64,000 nucleotides of DNA from HyVt-443 sp964544655 (lineage in GTDB: Bacteria; Pseudomonadota; Gammaproteobacteria; Chromatiales; Chromatiaceae): positions 19,461-83,460 of the forward strand of contig CAZJCM010000007.1 in the NCBI GenBank assembly GCA_964544655.1, written 5' to 3'. The translations under genes were made by a program, and so were the position numbers. Under the pieces are notes generated by a model. It saw only the letters and a list, made by a program, of their open reading frames with translations, searched no databases and was not told where the DNA came from. This document shows, in pieces, positions 23,779 through 32,668 of this stretch. The stretch's first letter is position 1. Every line of letters starts with the position of its first letter.

Positions 23779-24958
23779 GCCCAAATACCTCTGCCGGAGT
23801 CCCGGTAAATCCCTCCGACATGACGTCGATGATGGTGCGCATGATCTCCACCGTGGTCTTCTCCCGGTCATCGTTGGTGATGATGGGGATGCCATGCTGG
23901 TCGGCTTCGGAGAGCAGATAGGTCTGTAGTTCCCAGATGCGTTCGAAACCGGACAGGTAGCGCTTGCTGCCCCTCTCCGGGGCACGCTTGCCGCGGCCCT
24001 GCAGGCGCTTTTTCAGTTTGTCCTTTTTCAGCACCGCCAGCATGATCGGGACGATGACTGCATCCTCCCGGCGGTCGATGTAACCGAGCAGGGAGGGATG
24101 GACATGCACCCCCTCCAGGATCAGGGAGACCCGCTCCTTCAGGGCGCGCTGAATCACCGCTTCGCAGGGCACGGAGACCAGCTCCATCTGGCTGCGGTAG
24201 CCGTCTGCGATCAGGCTCTCCTGATCCTGATTGGTGAGCTTGGCCGGCAGGGCGGTCCAGGCGTCGAAGGCTGAGGTGTGCAGTACCGGCAACAGCCGCT
24301 TGGGCAACAGCTGCCGCATCACTTCCCGCAGCATGTCCGTGGACTGGGTGCGCACCACCCCGAGCCGATGCGCCACCTCAGTGGCTACAGTGCTCTTGCC
24401 GCAGCCGGTGGTGCCGCCAAGCAGCAGAATAAGCGGCTGGTTGCTATGCTTGTATTTCTCCCATACCAAATAGCGCCGAGCCACCTCTGGCCCTAAGTGC
24501 CGGTGCAGGCAAATATAGGTCAGATGGCCGAGCCGTGAGCTGTTGACTTCCGATACACCATTCTCCAGCAGGTGCTGATAAACATGGCGGCTGGCCAGTT
24601 TCGCTTGGTCGGCGGAGAGTCCGCATGACTGCAGACACTGCAGATGTTCTGTGTGGGCGAAGGGGAGTGCCTGGCCGTCGGCATCCCGCACCATGATCAG
24701 GGCCGGTGCATGGCCTGTGGGCTGATAGGCATCCGCGATAGTGTCGTCGAAGGTGTTCCGCAGCAGCTCCAGTACGAGCTGGTGGAGTTGCCCGGTGGTG
24801 ATCTGATCCCTGTCTGCCAGCGCCTCGCGTACCTGGGTGGCCAGTTTGTAGGCATCGTCGAAGCCGAGGCCCGCGTCGTGCAAGGAGCGGACCAGAATGC
24901 CGCGCAGGAAGGGGACGCGGGTGCCGTCGGACGGGTCGATTACGAAAGTCTTTGCCAT
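23771..24958 (-). CDS. 2-phosphoglycerate kinase-like protein with ATP-cone domain
   Basis: A 395-residue protein. Residues 1-90 form an ATP-cone (MAKTFVIDPSDGTRVPF, FDDAYKLATQVREAL). A P-loop kinase domain follows from about residue 185, with Walker A LILLLGGTTGCGKSTVATEV and Walker B-like VSLILEGVHVHPSLL. This architecture matches the 2-phosphoglycerate kinase family known from methanogens, which makes 2,3-bisphosphoglycerate on the way to cyclic 2,3-diphosphoglycerate; bacterial members are not well studied. ATG 24958 starts the cone. It is divergent from pstS and overlaps the mutase gene downstream. Confidence 0.82.
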   Translation of the reverse strand: MAKTFVIDPSDGTRVPFLRGILVRSLHDAGLGFDDAYKLATQVREALADRDQITTGQLHQLVLELLRNTFDDTIADAYQPTGHAPALIMVRDADGQALPFAHTEHLQCLQSCGLSADQAKLASRHVYQHLLENGVSEVNSSRLGHLTYICLHRHLGPEVARRYLVWEKYKHSNQPLILLLGGTTGCGKSTVATEVAHRLGVVRTQSTDMLREVMRQLLPKRLLPVLHTSAFDAWTALPAKLTNQDQESLIADGYRSQMELVSVPCEAVIQRALKERVSLILEGVHVHPSLLGYIDRREDAVIVPIMLAVLKKDKLKKRLQGRGKRAPERGSKRYLSGFERIWELQTYLLSEADQHGIPIITNDDREKTTVEIMRTIIDVMSEGFTGTPAEVFGHD

Positions 24959-25091
24959 AGAGCGCTGCAAGCCTGCCGTTGATCCGGCAACCATAACAGA
25001 AAAGTAGCCGCGCAGCTGCAAGCCGGTCTGTGGCAGCTGGCAAAGGTCTGTTTCAAAAATGTCGCGCACAGCCCCGGTGATTCTTTGGGGC

Positions 25092-25113
25092 CTGTAGTAA
25101 TCCTGTAACAATC
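25092..25113 (+). promoter_or_regulatory. Pho box (PhoB-binding site) upstream of pstS
   Basis: Two direct 11-base repeats, CTGTAGTAATC and CTGTAACAATC, abut exactly as in the PhoB consensus CTGTCATNNNN. A possible -10 (CATACT, 25120-25125) lies six bases downstream, and pstS starts at 25163. This predicts induction under phosphate limitation by PhoBR, which is not encoded in this window. Confidence 0.75.
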
Positions 25114-25162
25114 CGCCAGCATACTCCGCGTCAGATTCTCAACCAACCGGAGTATTTAGACA

Positions 25163-26251
25163 GTGAACAAAAAACAGATCGTCTTGAGTGGCGCATTGGC
25201 CCTGACAACTCTGGGTGCCCAGGCAGCCTCCCGGGACTATATTTCCATCGTCGGTTCATCCACCGTCTATCCTTTCGCCACCGTGGTGGCCGAGACCTTC
25301 GGCAAGACCTCCAAGTTCAAGACGCCAAAGATCGAATCCACCGGTTCCGGTGGTGGGCTGAAGCTGTTCTGCGAGGGGGTTGGGGTGCAGTATCCGGATA
25401 TCACCAATGCCTCCCGGCGAATCAAGAAGTCCGAGGTGGAGCGTTGCGCGAAGAACGGCGTGACAGAGATCGTCGAGGTGAAGGTCGGGTATGACGGGAT
25501 CGTGCTGGCAAACTCCAAGCAGGCGCCGCAGATGGATCTCTCCCGTAAATCCATTTTCCTGGCCCTGGCCAAGCAGGTGCCGAACCCCAAGGGTGGTGAC
25601 ACCCTGGTGGACAATCCCTACAAGACTTGGCATGACGTCGATTCGACCCTGCCCAATGTGAAGATCGAAGTGCTGGGCCCACCGCCGACCTCCGGTACCC
25701 GTGATGCCTTCGTCGAGCTGGCCATGGAAGGTGGCTGTAAGAAGTTCGATTGGATCAAGCAGATCAAGGCCGATTCCAAGACGGCAAAGAAGGCTGGCGA
25801 CAAGGCCAAGGCCAAGCAGCTGAAGAGCCGTTACAAGGGTATCTGCCATACCATCCGTGAGGACGGCGCCTACATCGAGGCGGGTGAGAACGATAACCTG
25901 ATCGTGCAGAAGCTGGATAGCAATCCGAAGGCGGTGGGTATCTTTGGTTTCAGCTTCCTGGAGCAGAACGAGGACAAGATCCAGGGCTCCAAGGTAGATG
26001 GCGTGGCCCCGACCTTTGAGAATATCGCGGAAGGAAAGTACCCCGTTTCCCGCCCTTTGTTCTTCTATGTCAAGAAGGCCCACGTGGGCAAGATTCCGGG
26101 TATCCGCGAGTACCTGGCCGAGTTTACCAGTGAGAAGGCCTGGGGTGATGAGGGTTATCTGTCAGACAAGGGACTGATCCCGATGCCTGGGGCAGAGCGT
26201 GAAAAGTATACCGCCGATGCCAAGGCACTGAAGCCGCTGAAGCTCAACTGA
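25163..26251 (+). CDS. pstS: Phosphate ABC transporter substrate-binding protein PstS
   Basis: A 362-residue periplasmic binding protein. A signal peptide (about residues 1-21, ending GAQAA) precedes the phosphate-binding segments IVGSSTVYPFATVVAE, ESTGSGGGLKLFCEG and GPPPTSGTRDAF, which are characteristic of PstS. The length is normal for the longer proteobacterial type, with a lysine-rich insertion near residue 210. The start is GTG; GGAG lies about 12 bases upstream. A Pho box controls it, and an intercistronic hairpin separates it from pstC, which usually lets the binding protein be made in excess. Confidence 0.96.
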   Translation: MNKKQIVLSGALALTTLGAQAASRDYISIVGSSTVYPFATVVAETFGKTSKFKTPKIESTGSGGGLKLFCEGVGVQYPDITNASRRIKKSEVERCAKNGVTEIVEVKVGYDGIVLANSKQAPQMDLSRKSIFLALAKQVPNPKGGDTLVDNPYKTWHDVDSTLPNVKIEVLGPPPTSGTRDAFVELAMEGGCKKFDWIKQIKADSKTAKKAGDKAKAKQLKSRYKGICHTIREDGAYIEAGENDNLIVQKLDSNPKAVGIFGFSFLEQNEDKIQGSKVDGVAPTFENIAEGKYPVSRPLFFYVKKAHVGKIPGIREYLAEFTSEKAWGDEGYLSDKGLIPMPGAEREKYTADAKALKPLKLN

Positions 26252-26276
26252 CAGCGCCAGGGAGCGGCACCCCTGT

Positions 26277-26310
26277 TGCGGAGATCCGGGTTATGCACCG
26301 GATCTCTGTG
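26277..26310 (+). repeat. Intercistronic hairpin between pstS and pstC
   Basis: Perfect arms GAGATCCGG (26281-26289) and CCGGATCTC (26298-26306) with an eight-base loop can be lengthened by G-U and C-G pairs. There is no T tract. It probably stabilises the pstS message or trims read-through into pstC. Confidence 0.55.
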
Positions 26311-26384
26311 GCGGGGGTGTCGTTCATCTGTCGCGAGCCGGGATATTATCGGCAGCCCTGCTTCCCTTTTATGGGTTTTCTGCA

Positions 26385-27773
26385 ATGCATATCACCACCA
26401 CTCTCGTCGTTCTGTTGATTCTGATGGCCGTGGCCTACCAGATCGGTTGGCGCCGCTCTCTCAGGGTTGCCGGTGGCCGCTCCAGGATGGCCCGGCTTCA
26501 CTCCCTGCCCGGGTATCACGGTCTCTATACGGCCCTTCTGTGTGGTCTGCCAGCACTGGTGGTCCTGGGCCTCTGGGTCGCTTTTCAATCCAATGTCATC
26601 ACCCATCTGGTACTGGCTGATCTGCCACCGGAGATGCGCCAGTTGCCATCAGAGCATCTCGGGCTGCTGGTCAATGACATCCGTAATCTGGCCCAGGGCA
26701 ATATCACTTCTGGTGAGATCAGCCCGGCCATGCAACAGGCAGCGGATCACTACCGCAGCCTGCAACAGACCGCATCAGCGGCCCTGCTGGTGGTGGTCAT
26801 CTCCCTGGCCATCGCTGGCATCCTGATTGGTTGGCGCATGATTTCGCCCCGTCTGCGCGCCCGCAACCGTGTTGAGAACATCGTGCGCTGGCTGCTCATC
26901 ATCAGCTCCCTGGTGGCGATCTTCACCACCCTGGGTATCGTCCTGTCGGTGCTGTTCGAATCGATTCGGTTCTTCAATATCATTCCCATCAGCGATTTTC
27001 TGTTCGGCCTCAGTTGGAGTCCGCAGATGGCGATCCGCGAGGATCAGGTCGGCTCTTCCGGTGCCTTTGGCGTGATCCCCCTGTTTGCCGGTACCTTGCT
27101 GATCTCCCTGATCGCCCTGCTGGTGGCTGTGCCCATCGGCCTGATGTCGGCGATCTACCTCTCCGAGTATGCCGGCCGCAGGTTGCGTGCTCTGGCCAAG
27201 CCGGTGCTGGAGATTCTGGCCGGCATCCCGACCGTGGTCTACGGCTTTTTTGCTGCCCTGACCGTGGCCCCCTTCATTCGTGACAGCGGTGCTTTTGTCG
27301 GATTGGAAGTCTCTTCCGAGAGCGCCCTCGCGGCCGGGCTGGTGATGGGTGTCATGATCATCCCTTTCGTCTCGTCCCTCTCCGACGATGTGATCAATGC
27401 GGTGCCCCAGGCGATGCGTGACGCCTCCTATGGGGTCGGGGCAACCCGCGCTGAAACCATTACCCAGGTGGTCATCCCGGCGGCGCTGCCGGGAATCGTC
27501 GGCGGTGTACTGCTGGCCGCATCACGGGCCATCGGCGAGACCATGATCGTGGTGATGGCGGCCGGTCTGACCGCCAACTTCACCGCCAATCCGCTGGAGA
27601 GCGTGACCACCGTGACGGTGCAGATCGTCACCCTGCTGGTGGGGGATCAGGAGTTCGACAGTCCTAAGACCCTGGCCGCCTTTGCCCTGGGTCTGACGCT
27701 GTTCGTCGTCACCCTCGTCATGAATGTCATCGCGTTGCACGTGGTGCGCAAATATCGTGAACAATATGAGTGA
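26385..27773 (+). CDS. pstC: Phosphate ABC transporter permease PstC
   Basis: A 462-residue inner-membrane permease. The last 270 residues hold the binding-protein-dependent permease core with the EAA-type loop DASYGVGATRAETITQVVIP and the PstC block FGVIPLFAGTLLISLIALLV. The first 190 residues add about three membrane segments and a periplasmic loop. This long form is common in gammaproteobacteria and is absent from E. coli PstC. The stop overlaps pstA by eight bases. It works with PstA in phosphate passage through the membrane. Confidence 0.95.
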   Translation: MHITTTLVVLLILMAVAYQIGWRRSLRVAGGRSRMARLHSLPGYHGLYTALLCGLPALVVLGLWVAFQSNVITHLVLADLPPEMRQLPSEHLGLLVNDIRNLAQGNITSGEISPAMQQAADHYRSLQQTASAALLVVVISLAIAGILIGWRMISPRLRARNRVENIVRWLLIISSLVAIFTTLGIVLSVLFESIRFFNIIPISDFLFGLSWSPQMAIREDQVGSSGAFGVIPLFAGTLLISLIALLVAVPIGLMSAIYLSEYAGRRLRALAKPVLEILAGIPTVVYGFFAALTVAPFIRDSGAFVGLEVSSESALAAGLVMGVMIIPFVSSLSDDVINAVPQAMRDASYGVGATRAETITQVVIPAALPGIVGGVLLAASRAIGETMIVVMAAGLTANFTANPLESVTTVTVQIVTLLVGDQEFDSPKTLAAFALGLTLFVVTLVMNVIALHVVRKYREQYE

Positions 27774-29055
27774 ATCAAATCTGAAACCGATCGATCTGAT
27801 CAACGCAGGCCTGGCGCGGCGGCGTGCCCGTGAGCGCCGTTTTCGGCTGATCGGGCTGGGGGCCGTCGTCATCGGTCTTAGCCTGGTGGTGATCCTGTTC
27901 AGCGATATCATCGGCAAGGGCTATACGGGGTTTCTGCAGACCCAGATTCGCCTGACCATCGACTTCGACCCGCAATCACTGGACCCGGATGGCCAGCGGG
28001 ATCCGGAGGCGTTGTCCCGGGCCGACTATGCGGGCCTGATCAAGGCTGCCCTGCGCGCCAGGTTTCCCGACGTCAAGGCGCGCAAGGAGAAGCGCAGCCT
28101 GTACCGGATCATCAGTTCCGGGGCACCCTTTGCGCTACGTGAGATGGTGTTGGCGAACCCGGACCTCATCGGTACCAGCAAGCCGGTGTGGCTGGTTGCC
28201 GACGATGATATCGATATGGTGGTGAAGGGGCATATCGACCGCACCATCCCAGAGGCCAACCGGCGCGTGAAGGACAAGGTGATCGCCTGGGTGGAGCGGC
28301 TGGAGCAGGAAGGGGCTGTGGCGAAACGCTTCAATACCACCCTGTTCACCCATGGTGACTCCCGGGAGCCGGAGCAGGCGGGCATCGGCGGGGCGGTGAT
28401 GGGTTCCCTGTACACCTTGCTGGTGACCCTGTTGCTCTCCTTTCCCATCGGTGTGGCCACGGCGGTCTATCTGGAAGAGTATGCCCCGGTCAATCGCTGG
28501 ACCGATCTGATCGAGGTGAATATCAACAACCTGGCGGCGGTGCCTTCCATCGTCTTCGGTCTGCTGGGGTTGGCGGTGTTCATCAACTTCTTCGGCCTGC
28601 CCCGTTCGGCCCCGCTGGTAGGTGGCCTGGTGCTGACCCTGATGACCCTGCCCACCATCATCATCGCCAGCCGTGCGGCCCTGAAATCGGTGCCGCCGTC
28701 GATCCGCGAGGCGGCCCTGGGTGTTGGGGCCTCCAAGCTGCAGACTATCATCCATCACGTGCTGCCCCTGGCCATGCCGGGGATGCTCACCGGCACGATC
28801 ATCGGCATGGCTCAGGCGCTGGGGGAGTCGGCGCCGCTGCTGATGATCGGAATGGTGGCATTCATCGTCGATATTCCCCACAGCGCGCTGGATCCGGCCA
28901 CCGTGTTGCCGGTGCAAGTCTATCTCTGGGCCGACAGTCCGGAGCGGGCCTTCGTCGAGCGCACCTCGGCGGCAATCATGGTGTTGCTTGCCTTCCTCAT
29001 CGTCATGAACCTGCTGGCGGTGATTCTGCGTAAGAAATTTGAACGGCGCTGGTAG
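27766..29055 (+). CDS. pstA: Phosphate ABC transporter permease PstA
   Basis: A 429-residue inner-membrane permease partner of PstC. The permease core shows GSLYTLLVTLLLSFPIGVAT, the loop EAALGVGASKLQTIIHHVLP and the end FLIVMNLLAVILRKKFERRW typical of PstA. A periplasmic domain of about 170 residues follows the first membrane segment, so this too is the long proteobacterial form. ATG 27766 lies within the end of pstC. The pstB gene follows after 29 bases. Confidence 0.95.
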   Translation: MSESNLKPIDLINAGLARRRARERRFRLIGLGAVVIGLSLVVILFSDIIGKGYTGFLQTQIRLTIDFDPQSLDPDGQRDPEALSRADYAGLIKAALRARFPDVKARKEKRSLYRIISSGAPFALREMVLANPDLIGTSKPVWLVADDDIDMVVKGHIDRTIPEANRRVKDKVIAWVERLEQEGAVAKRFNTTLFTHGDSREPEQAGIGGAVMGSLYTLLVTLLLSFPIGVATAVYLEEYAPVNRWTDLIEVNINNLAAVPSIVFGLLGLAVFINFFGLPRSAPLVGGLVLTLMTLPTIIIASRAALKSVPPSIREAALGVGASKLQTIIHHVLPLAMPGMLTGTIIGMAQALGESAPLLMIGMVAFIVDIPHSALDPATVLPVQVYLWADSPERAFVERTSAAIMVLLAFLIVMNLLAVILRKKFERRW

Positions 29056-29084
29056 CGCCTGTCCCTTTGGCGAGGTTGTATATC

Positions 29085-29969
29085 ATGAACACGACAGCTG
29101 ATGCGGCTATCATTGAAAATGTCATTCCAATAGATGCCGTTGCACAGGAGTCAGAAGCGTTGAAAGCTGCAGAGTACGAATTTGCTGGAACGGTGGGGGA
29201 CATCACGGCATCCAGGCCGCGCATGACGGCCCGTAACGTGAATGTCTGGTACGGCGATAAGCAGGCCATTCTGGATGTCAGTCTGGATATCGGCCAGAAC
29301 GAAGTGATCGCCATGATTGGACCCTCCGGCTGTGGCAAGTCCACCTTCCTGCGCTGTCTCAACCGGATGAACGACACCATCGATATCTGCCGGGTCAGCG
29401 GTGAGATCAAGCTGGGCGATCAGGACATCTACGACAAGCGCATGGATGTGGTGCCGCTGCGGGCCCAGGTGGGGATGGTGTTCCAGAAGCCCAACCCGTT
29501 TCCAAAATCGATCTATGACAACATCGCCTATGGACCGCGTATCCATGGACTGGCGCCAACCAAGGCCGACCTGGATGAGATCGTTGAGACCACGCTGCGC
29601 CGTGCCGGCCTCTGGGAGGAGGTGAAGGACCGGTTGAGTCAGCCTGGCACCGGGCTCTCCGGTGGTCAGCAGCAGCGCCTCTGTATTGCCCGTGCTATCG
29701 CTGTATCGCCCGAAGTGATCCTGATGGATGAGCCCTGCTCCGCCCTGGATCCTATCGCCACCGCCAAGGTGGAGGAGCTGATCGAGGAGTTGCGGGAGCG
29801 GTACACCATTGCCATCGTCACCCACTCCATGCAGCAGGCGGCACGGGTCTCCCAGCGCACCGCCTATTTCCATCTGGGGCGGCTGATCGAGGTGGGCAGG
29901 ACGGATGACATATTTACCAATCCCCGACACAAGCTCACCGAGGATTACATCACCGGTCGCTTTGGTTGA
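29085..29969 (+). CDS. pstB: Phosphate ABC transporter ATPase PstB
   Basis: A 294-residue ATPase that powers the Pst system. Walker A GPSGCGKSTFLRCLNRMND, the ABC signature LSGGQQQRLCIARAIA and Walker B VILMDEPCSALDP are intact, and VPLRAQVGMVFQKPNPFP is PstB-specific. About 45 N-terminal residues precede the usual start and carry no recognisable domain. The chosen ATG 29085 has GAGG upstream; an internal start nearer the core cannot be excluded. It is cotranscribed with pstSCA and phoU. Confidence 0.96.
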   Translation: MNTTADAAIIENVIPIDAVAQESEALKAAEYEFAGTVGDITASRPRMTARNVNVWYGDKQAILDVSLDIGQNEVIAMIGPSGCGKSTFLRCLNRMNDTIDICRVSGEIKLGDQDIYDKRMDVVPLRAQVGMVFQKPNPFPKSIYDNIAYGPRIHGLAPTKADLDEIVETTLRRAGLWEEVKDRLSQPGTGLSGGQQQRLCIARAIAVSPEVILMDEPCSALDPIATAKVEELIEELRERYTIAIVTHSMQQAARVSQRTAYFHLGRLIEVGRTDDIFTNPRHKLTEDYITGRFG

Positions 29970-30021
29970 TCCTCGTTCATTTGCAGTCGGCACAGCAACG
30001 GCCAATATTTAGGAAAACGAT

Positions 30022-30741
30022 ATGAATGAAATGACCGACGGCCACATCGTCAAGAGTTACAATCGAGAGCTGGGGGAGTTGCACCAATCCGTGATCCGGG
30101 CCGGGCGACTGGTGGAGGATCAGATCGTCCAGGCGGTAAAGAGCCTCGAGGATGAGGATGTCGAGACGGCCAATACGGTGGTGCTGCGGGATAAGGAGAT
30201 CGATGACATCGAACTGGCGGTAGACGACCAGATCGTGCATCTGATCGCCAAGCGGCAACCGATGGCAAGGGATCTGCGGGAGGTGCTGGCCGTCGGCAAG
30301 ATTATGTCCGACCTGGAACGGGTCGGCGATCAGGCCCGCCGCATCGCCCGCCTTACCCTCCATTTCTATGAGGGTGACAACAAGCCGCCGGCCTATGCAC
30401 TGATCAGCGATATTCCCAAGCTGGCGTTGTTGGTGATCGAGATGGTGCGCAAGGCCGTTGATGCCTTCGCCGACCTGGACAGCCAATTGGCGGTCGAGGT
30501 CATCCGCATGGATATGCAGTTGGATGAGGACATGAAGTCGGCTCTGCGCCGCCTCTCCACTTATCTGATGGAGGATGCCCGCAGTGTGGGGCAGGTGGTG
30601 GAGATCACCTTGGGCTTGCGGGCCATCGAACGCATTGGCAGCCACGCCGCCTATGTTGCCCGTCACACCATCTTCCTGATCAAGGGCAAGGACGTGCGCC
30701 ATGAGAGTCTGGATGAAGTGACTCAGGAAGTGATGCAGTAA
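30022..30741 (+). CDS. phoU: Phosphate signalling protein PhoU
   Basis: A 239-residue protein made of two three-helix PhoU repeats. The acidic metal-binding segments DKEIDDIELAVDDQIVHLIA and MSDLERVGDQARRIARL in repeat one, and a second copy ending IERIGSHAAYVARHTIFLIKGKDVRH, identify it. It links the Pst transporter to the PhoR kinase and shuts the regulon off when phosphate is plentiful. It is the last gene of the pst operon. Short hairpins without T tracts (30755-30773 and 30804-30823) follow in the gap. Confidence 0.95.
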   Translation: MNEMTDGHIVKSYNRELGELHQSVIRAGRLVEDQIVQAVKSLEDEDVETANTVVLRDKEIDDIELAVDDQIVHLIAKRQPMARDLREVLAVGKIMSDLERVGDQARRIARLTLHFYEGDNKPPAYALISDIPKLALLVIEMVRKAVDAFADLDSQLAVEVIRMDMQLDEDMKSALRRLSTYLMEDARSVGQVVEITLGLRAIERIGSHAAYVARHTIFLIKGKDVRHESLDEVTQEVMQ

Positions 30742-30951
30742 CGCCGCAGTTTCCGTGGCCGTGACAAGGCCACTATTCGGGGATGAACAATTTCGGGTGG
30801 GGACCTGTTGCGTTTGCAACGGGGGTGGCGTCAGGCAGGGTGATGGATTTTGGCAATGACAGCATTCGTTGCTGCCAGACTCCAGCCTCTTCGGATCTCT
30901 TGGAAGCGTCAATCGTGACTGGCCGCCGGCTGTCGTGAATTTGCGGCTCCT

Positions 30952-31314
30952 TCAGAGGGTCCCTGCTACTGCACGGGTGCCCAGCGGTTGCTGGTGCGAG
31001 TCGGGGAGGATCTCTATCTCAGGCTGTCTCCTGGCTTGTTCCAATAGTGCAGGTTGTGGTTCAGGAAACATGATGCAGAGCCCATCGGTATCGACCTGTT
31101 CCACGATCAGTCCCGATAATGCCCACTCTTTGTCATCGAGCCGGAAGCAGGCATCCACCATATTGCCTCTGGGGATGCTCAGTTGGCCGGTTTCGAGGAA
31201 CAGCCCTCCACGGGAAAGATTCTTCACAATGACTGAAAAACTTCTTCCGCGGTGCTGAATGGTCGCGGGAATTCGGGTTTCTACACGTGCGTGATGTCTT
31301 TTTTCTATGGTCAT
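30952..31314 (-). CDS. PilZ domain protein
   Basis: A 120-residue single-domain protein. The c-di-GMP-binding PilZ motifs are visible: RxxxR as EKRHHARVETR at the N-terminus and (D/N)xSxxG as NLSRGGLFLET in the first strands. The length fits a stand-alone PilZ adaptor with a disordered tail (from about residue 95). It probably relays c-di-GMP to an unknown partner. The PsiE-like gene ends 55 bases upstream on the same strand, so the two could share a transcript. Confidence 0.88.
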   Translation of the reverse strand: MTIEKRHHARVETRIPATIQHRGRSFSVIVKNLSRGGLFLETGQLSIPRGNMVDACFRLDDKEWALSGLIVEQVDTDGLCIMFPEPQPALLEQARRQPEIEILPDSHQQPLGTRAVAGTL

Positions 31315-31369
31315 CTATATCTCCTCATTTCGTGAGCAGACGATAGCCTCCTCCGGTTGCAGTTCGTTG

Positions 31370-31873
31370 TCAGGATGATGACACTTTTGTTTCCGTTTGC
31401 CGTTCATCCCCGGCGAGCCCCGGTCCACCTGATTCAGGGGAAAATTTGACGGTGACGATGCGCAGCAGGGTGAGCAGGGTGATCACCGACATGCTGAAAA
31501 ACACCCGGGCAGGAGCGTAGTCCTGATACCAGAGGCTGATCAGCTCTCCGATCAGTACCACCAAGGCGGCATCCAGGATCAGGGTCAACTTGACCCGCCC
31601 CAGTTCCAGATAGGATTGCAGAGTGCGGACCAACTCCAGGATGGCCAACATTAGGACAACTTCAATGATCATCTGTTCCGCGCCTTGTCCCCATTCACTG
31701 GTCAGGGTGATGTAGAGATGGCGCAGCAGGTTGATGATGCCGCCGAGCAGCCAGAGGCCGAGGCAAAGCATGATGCCCCCCACCAGTAACCGGGTCATGG
31801 TCGAGTAGAGCCGGGGATCGAGCAGAGGGTGGTTTTTGCGGTCGCCGCGGGAGTTCGTTTCGTCGCTGTTCAT
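31370..31873 (-). CDS. PsiE-family (phosphate-starvation-inducible E) membrane protein
   Basis: A 167-residue inner-membrane protein with four membrane segments between residues 25 and 142. The conserved core MIIEVVLMLAILELVRTLQS with LTLILDAALVVLIGELISLW matches the PsiE family. E. coli PsiE is phosphate-starvation-induced, and its function is unknown. Finding it 600 bases from the pst operon is consistent with that link, but no Pho box is evident before it. The C-terminal tail is polar and probably disordered. Confidence 0.78.
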   Translation of the reverse strand: MNSDETNSRGDRKNHPLLDPRLYSTMTRLLVGGIMLCLGLWLLGGIINLLRHLYITLTSEWGQGAEQMIIEVVLMLAILELVRTLQSYLELGRVKLTLILDAALVVLIGELISLWYQDYAPARVFFSMSVITLLTLLRIVTVKFSPESGGPGLAGDERQTETKVSSS

Positions 31874-31947
31874 GGCGACGCAGGTTAGCGGCCCGGTGTT
31901 ACCGGATGATTACACAGGCTGTTAACCTGGCGCTTATGAGAGATCGG

Positions 31948-32556
31948 TTACGTTGCGAGCGCCGACAGCAACTTGCGCAGGGCCTGCCCGCGGTGGCTGA
32001 GACGGTTTTTTTCCTCCGCACTCAACTCGGCCGAGCTGCAGTTGTGGTCCGGGACCCAGAACAGGGGGTCATAGCCGAAGCCGTTCTCTCCTCTGGGCTC
32101 GGTCAGGATGACTCCTTCCCAGGTGCCCTGACAGATGATGGGGGTGGGGTCATCGGCATGGCGCAGGTAGACCATCAGGCATTGGAAACGTGCGGTCCGC
32201 GCCGCCTCCGGCACGCCTTGCAGGGCCTCCAGCAGTTTACGGTTGTTGTCCTGGTCGTTGCAGCCGGTGCCGGCATAGCGGGCCGAGTAGATGCCGGGTG
32301 CGCCATTGAGGGCATCCACCTCCAGACCTGAGTCGTCGGCGATGGCCGGCAGGCCGCTGAGCCGGGCGGCATGACGCGCCTTGAGAATCGCGTTCTCCAC
32401 GAAGGTGAGGCCGGTCTCTTCTGCATCAGGGATGTCGAACTCCCGCTGTGGTATCACCTGAATGGACTGGGCGGCCAGCAGTTGATTGATCTCACGCACC
32501 TTTCCGGCATTGTTGCTGGCCAGTACGATTCGTTCGCCTTCGTGACTCTGGGGCAT
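31948..32556 (-). CDS. rdgB: XTP/dITP diphosphatase RdgB (HAM1 family)
   Basis: A 202-residue housecleaning pyrophosphatase that removes non-canonical purine nucleotides. Family motifs are IVLASNNAGKVREINQLL at the N-terminus, TFVENAILKARHAA, ADDSGLEVDALNGAPGIYSA and FGYDPLFWVPD. The length is normal. The start gives MPQSHEGERI with a weak GAGAA upstream. It is divergent from ccmA across a 112-base region and heads a co-directional series with the PsiE-like and PilZ genes. Confidence 0.95.
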   Translation of the reverse strand: MPQSHEGERIVLASNNAGKVREINQLLAAQSIQVIPQREFDIPDAEETGLTFVENAILKARHAARLSGLPAIADDSGLEVDALNGAPGIYSARYAGTGCNDQDNNRKLLEALQGVPEAARTARFQCLMVYLRHADDPTPIICQGTWEGVILTEPRGENGFGYDPLFWVPDHNCSSAELSAEEKNRLSHRGQALRKLLSALAT

Positions 32557-32624
32557 GGGGGTTTCTCTTCGGTTGGTCGGGATGCGGATTGTAACTCAAT
32601 TCTCACTGCAGCCGGATAGTTGCA

Positions 32625-32638
32625 AATTGTGTACAATT
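32625..32638. promoter_or_regulatory. Palindrome and possible -10 element upstream of ccmA
   Basis: AATTGT-GT-ACAATT is a perfect 6+2+6 palindrome, 31 bases before the ccmA ATG, and contains TACAAT, a good -10 hexamer. No matching -35 is clear. It may be an operator in the rdgB/ccmA divergent region. Confidence 0.35.
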
Positions 32639-32668
32639 CCCGCCTTTGCAGATTGTTCTGGAGGCCTG

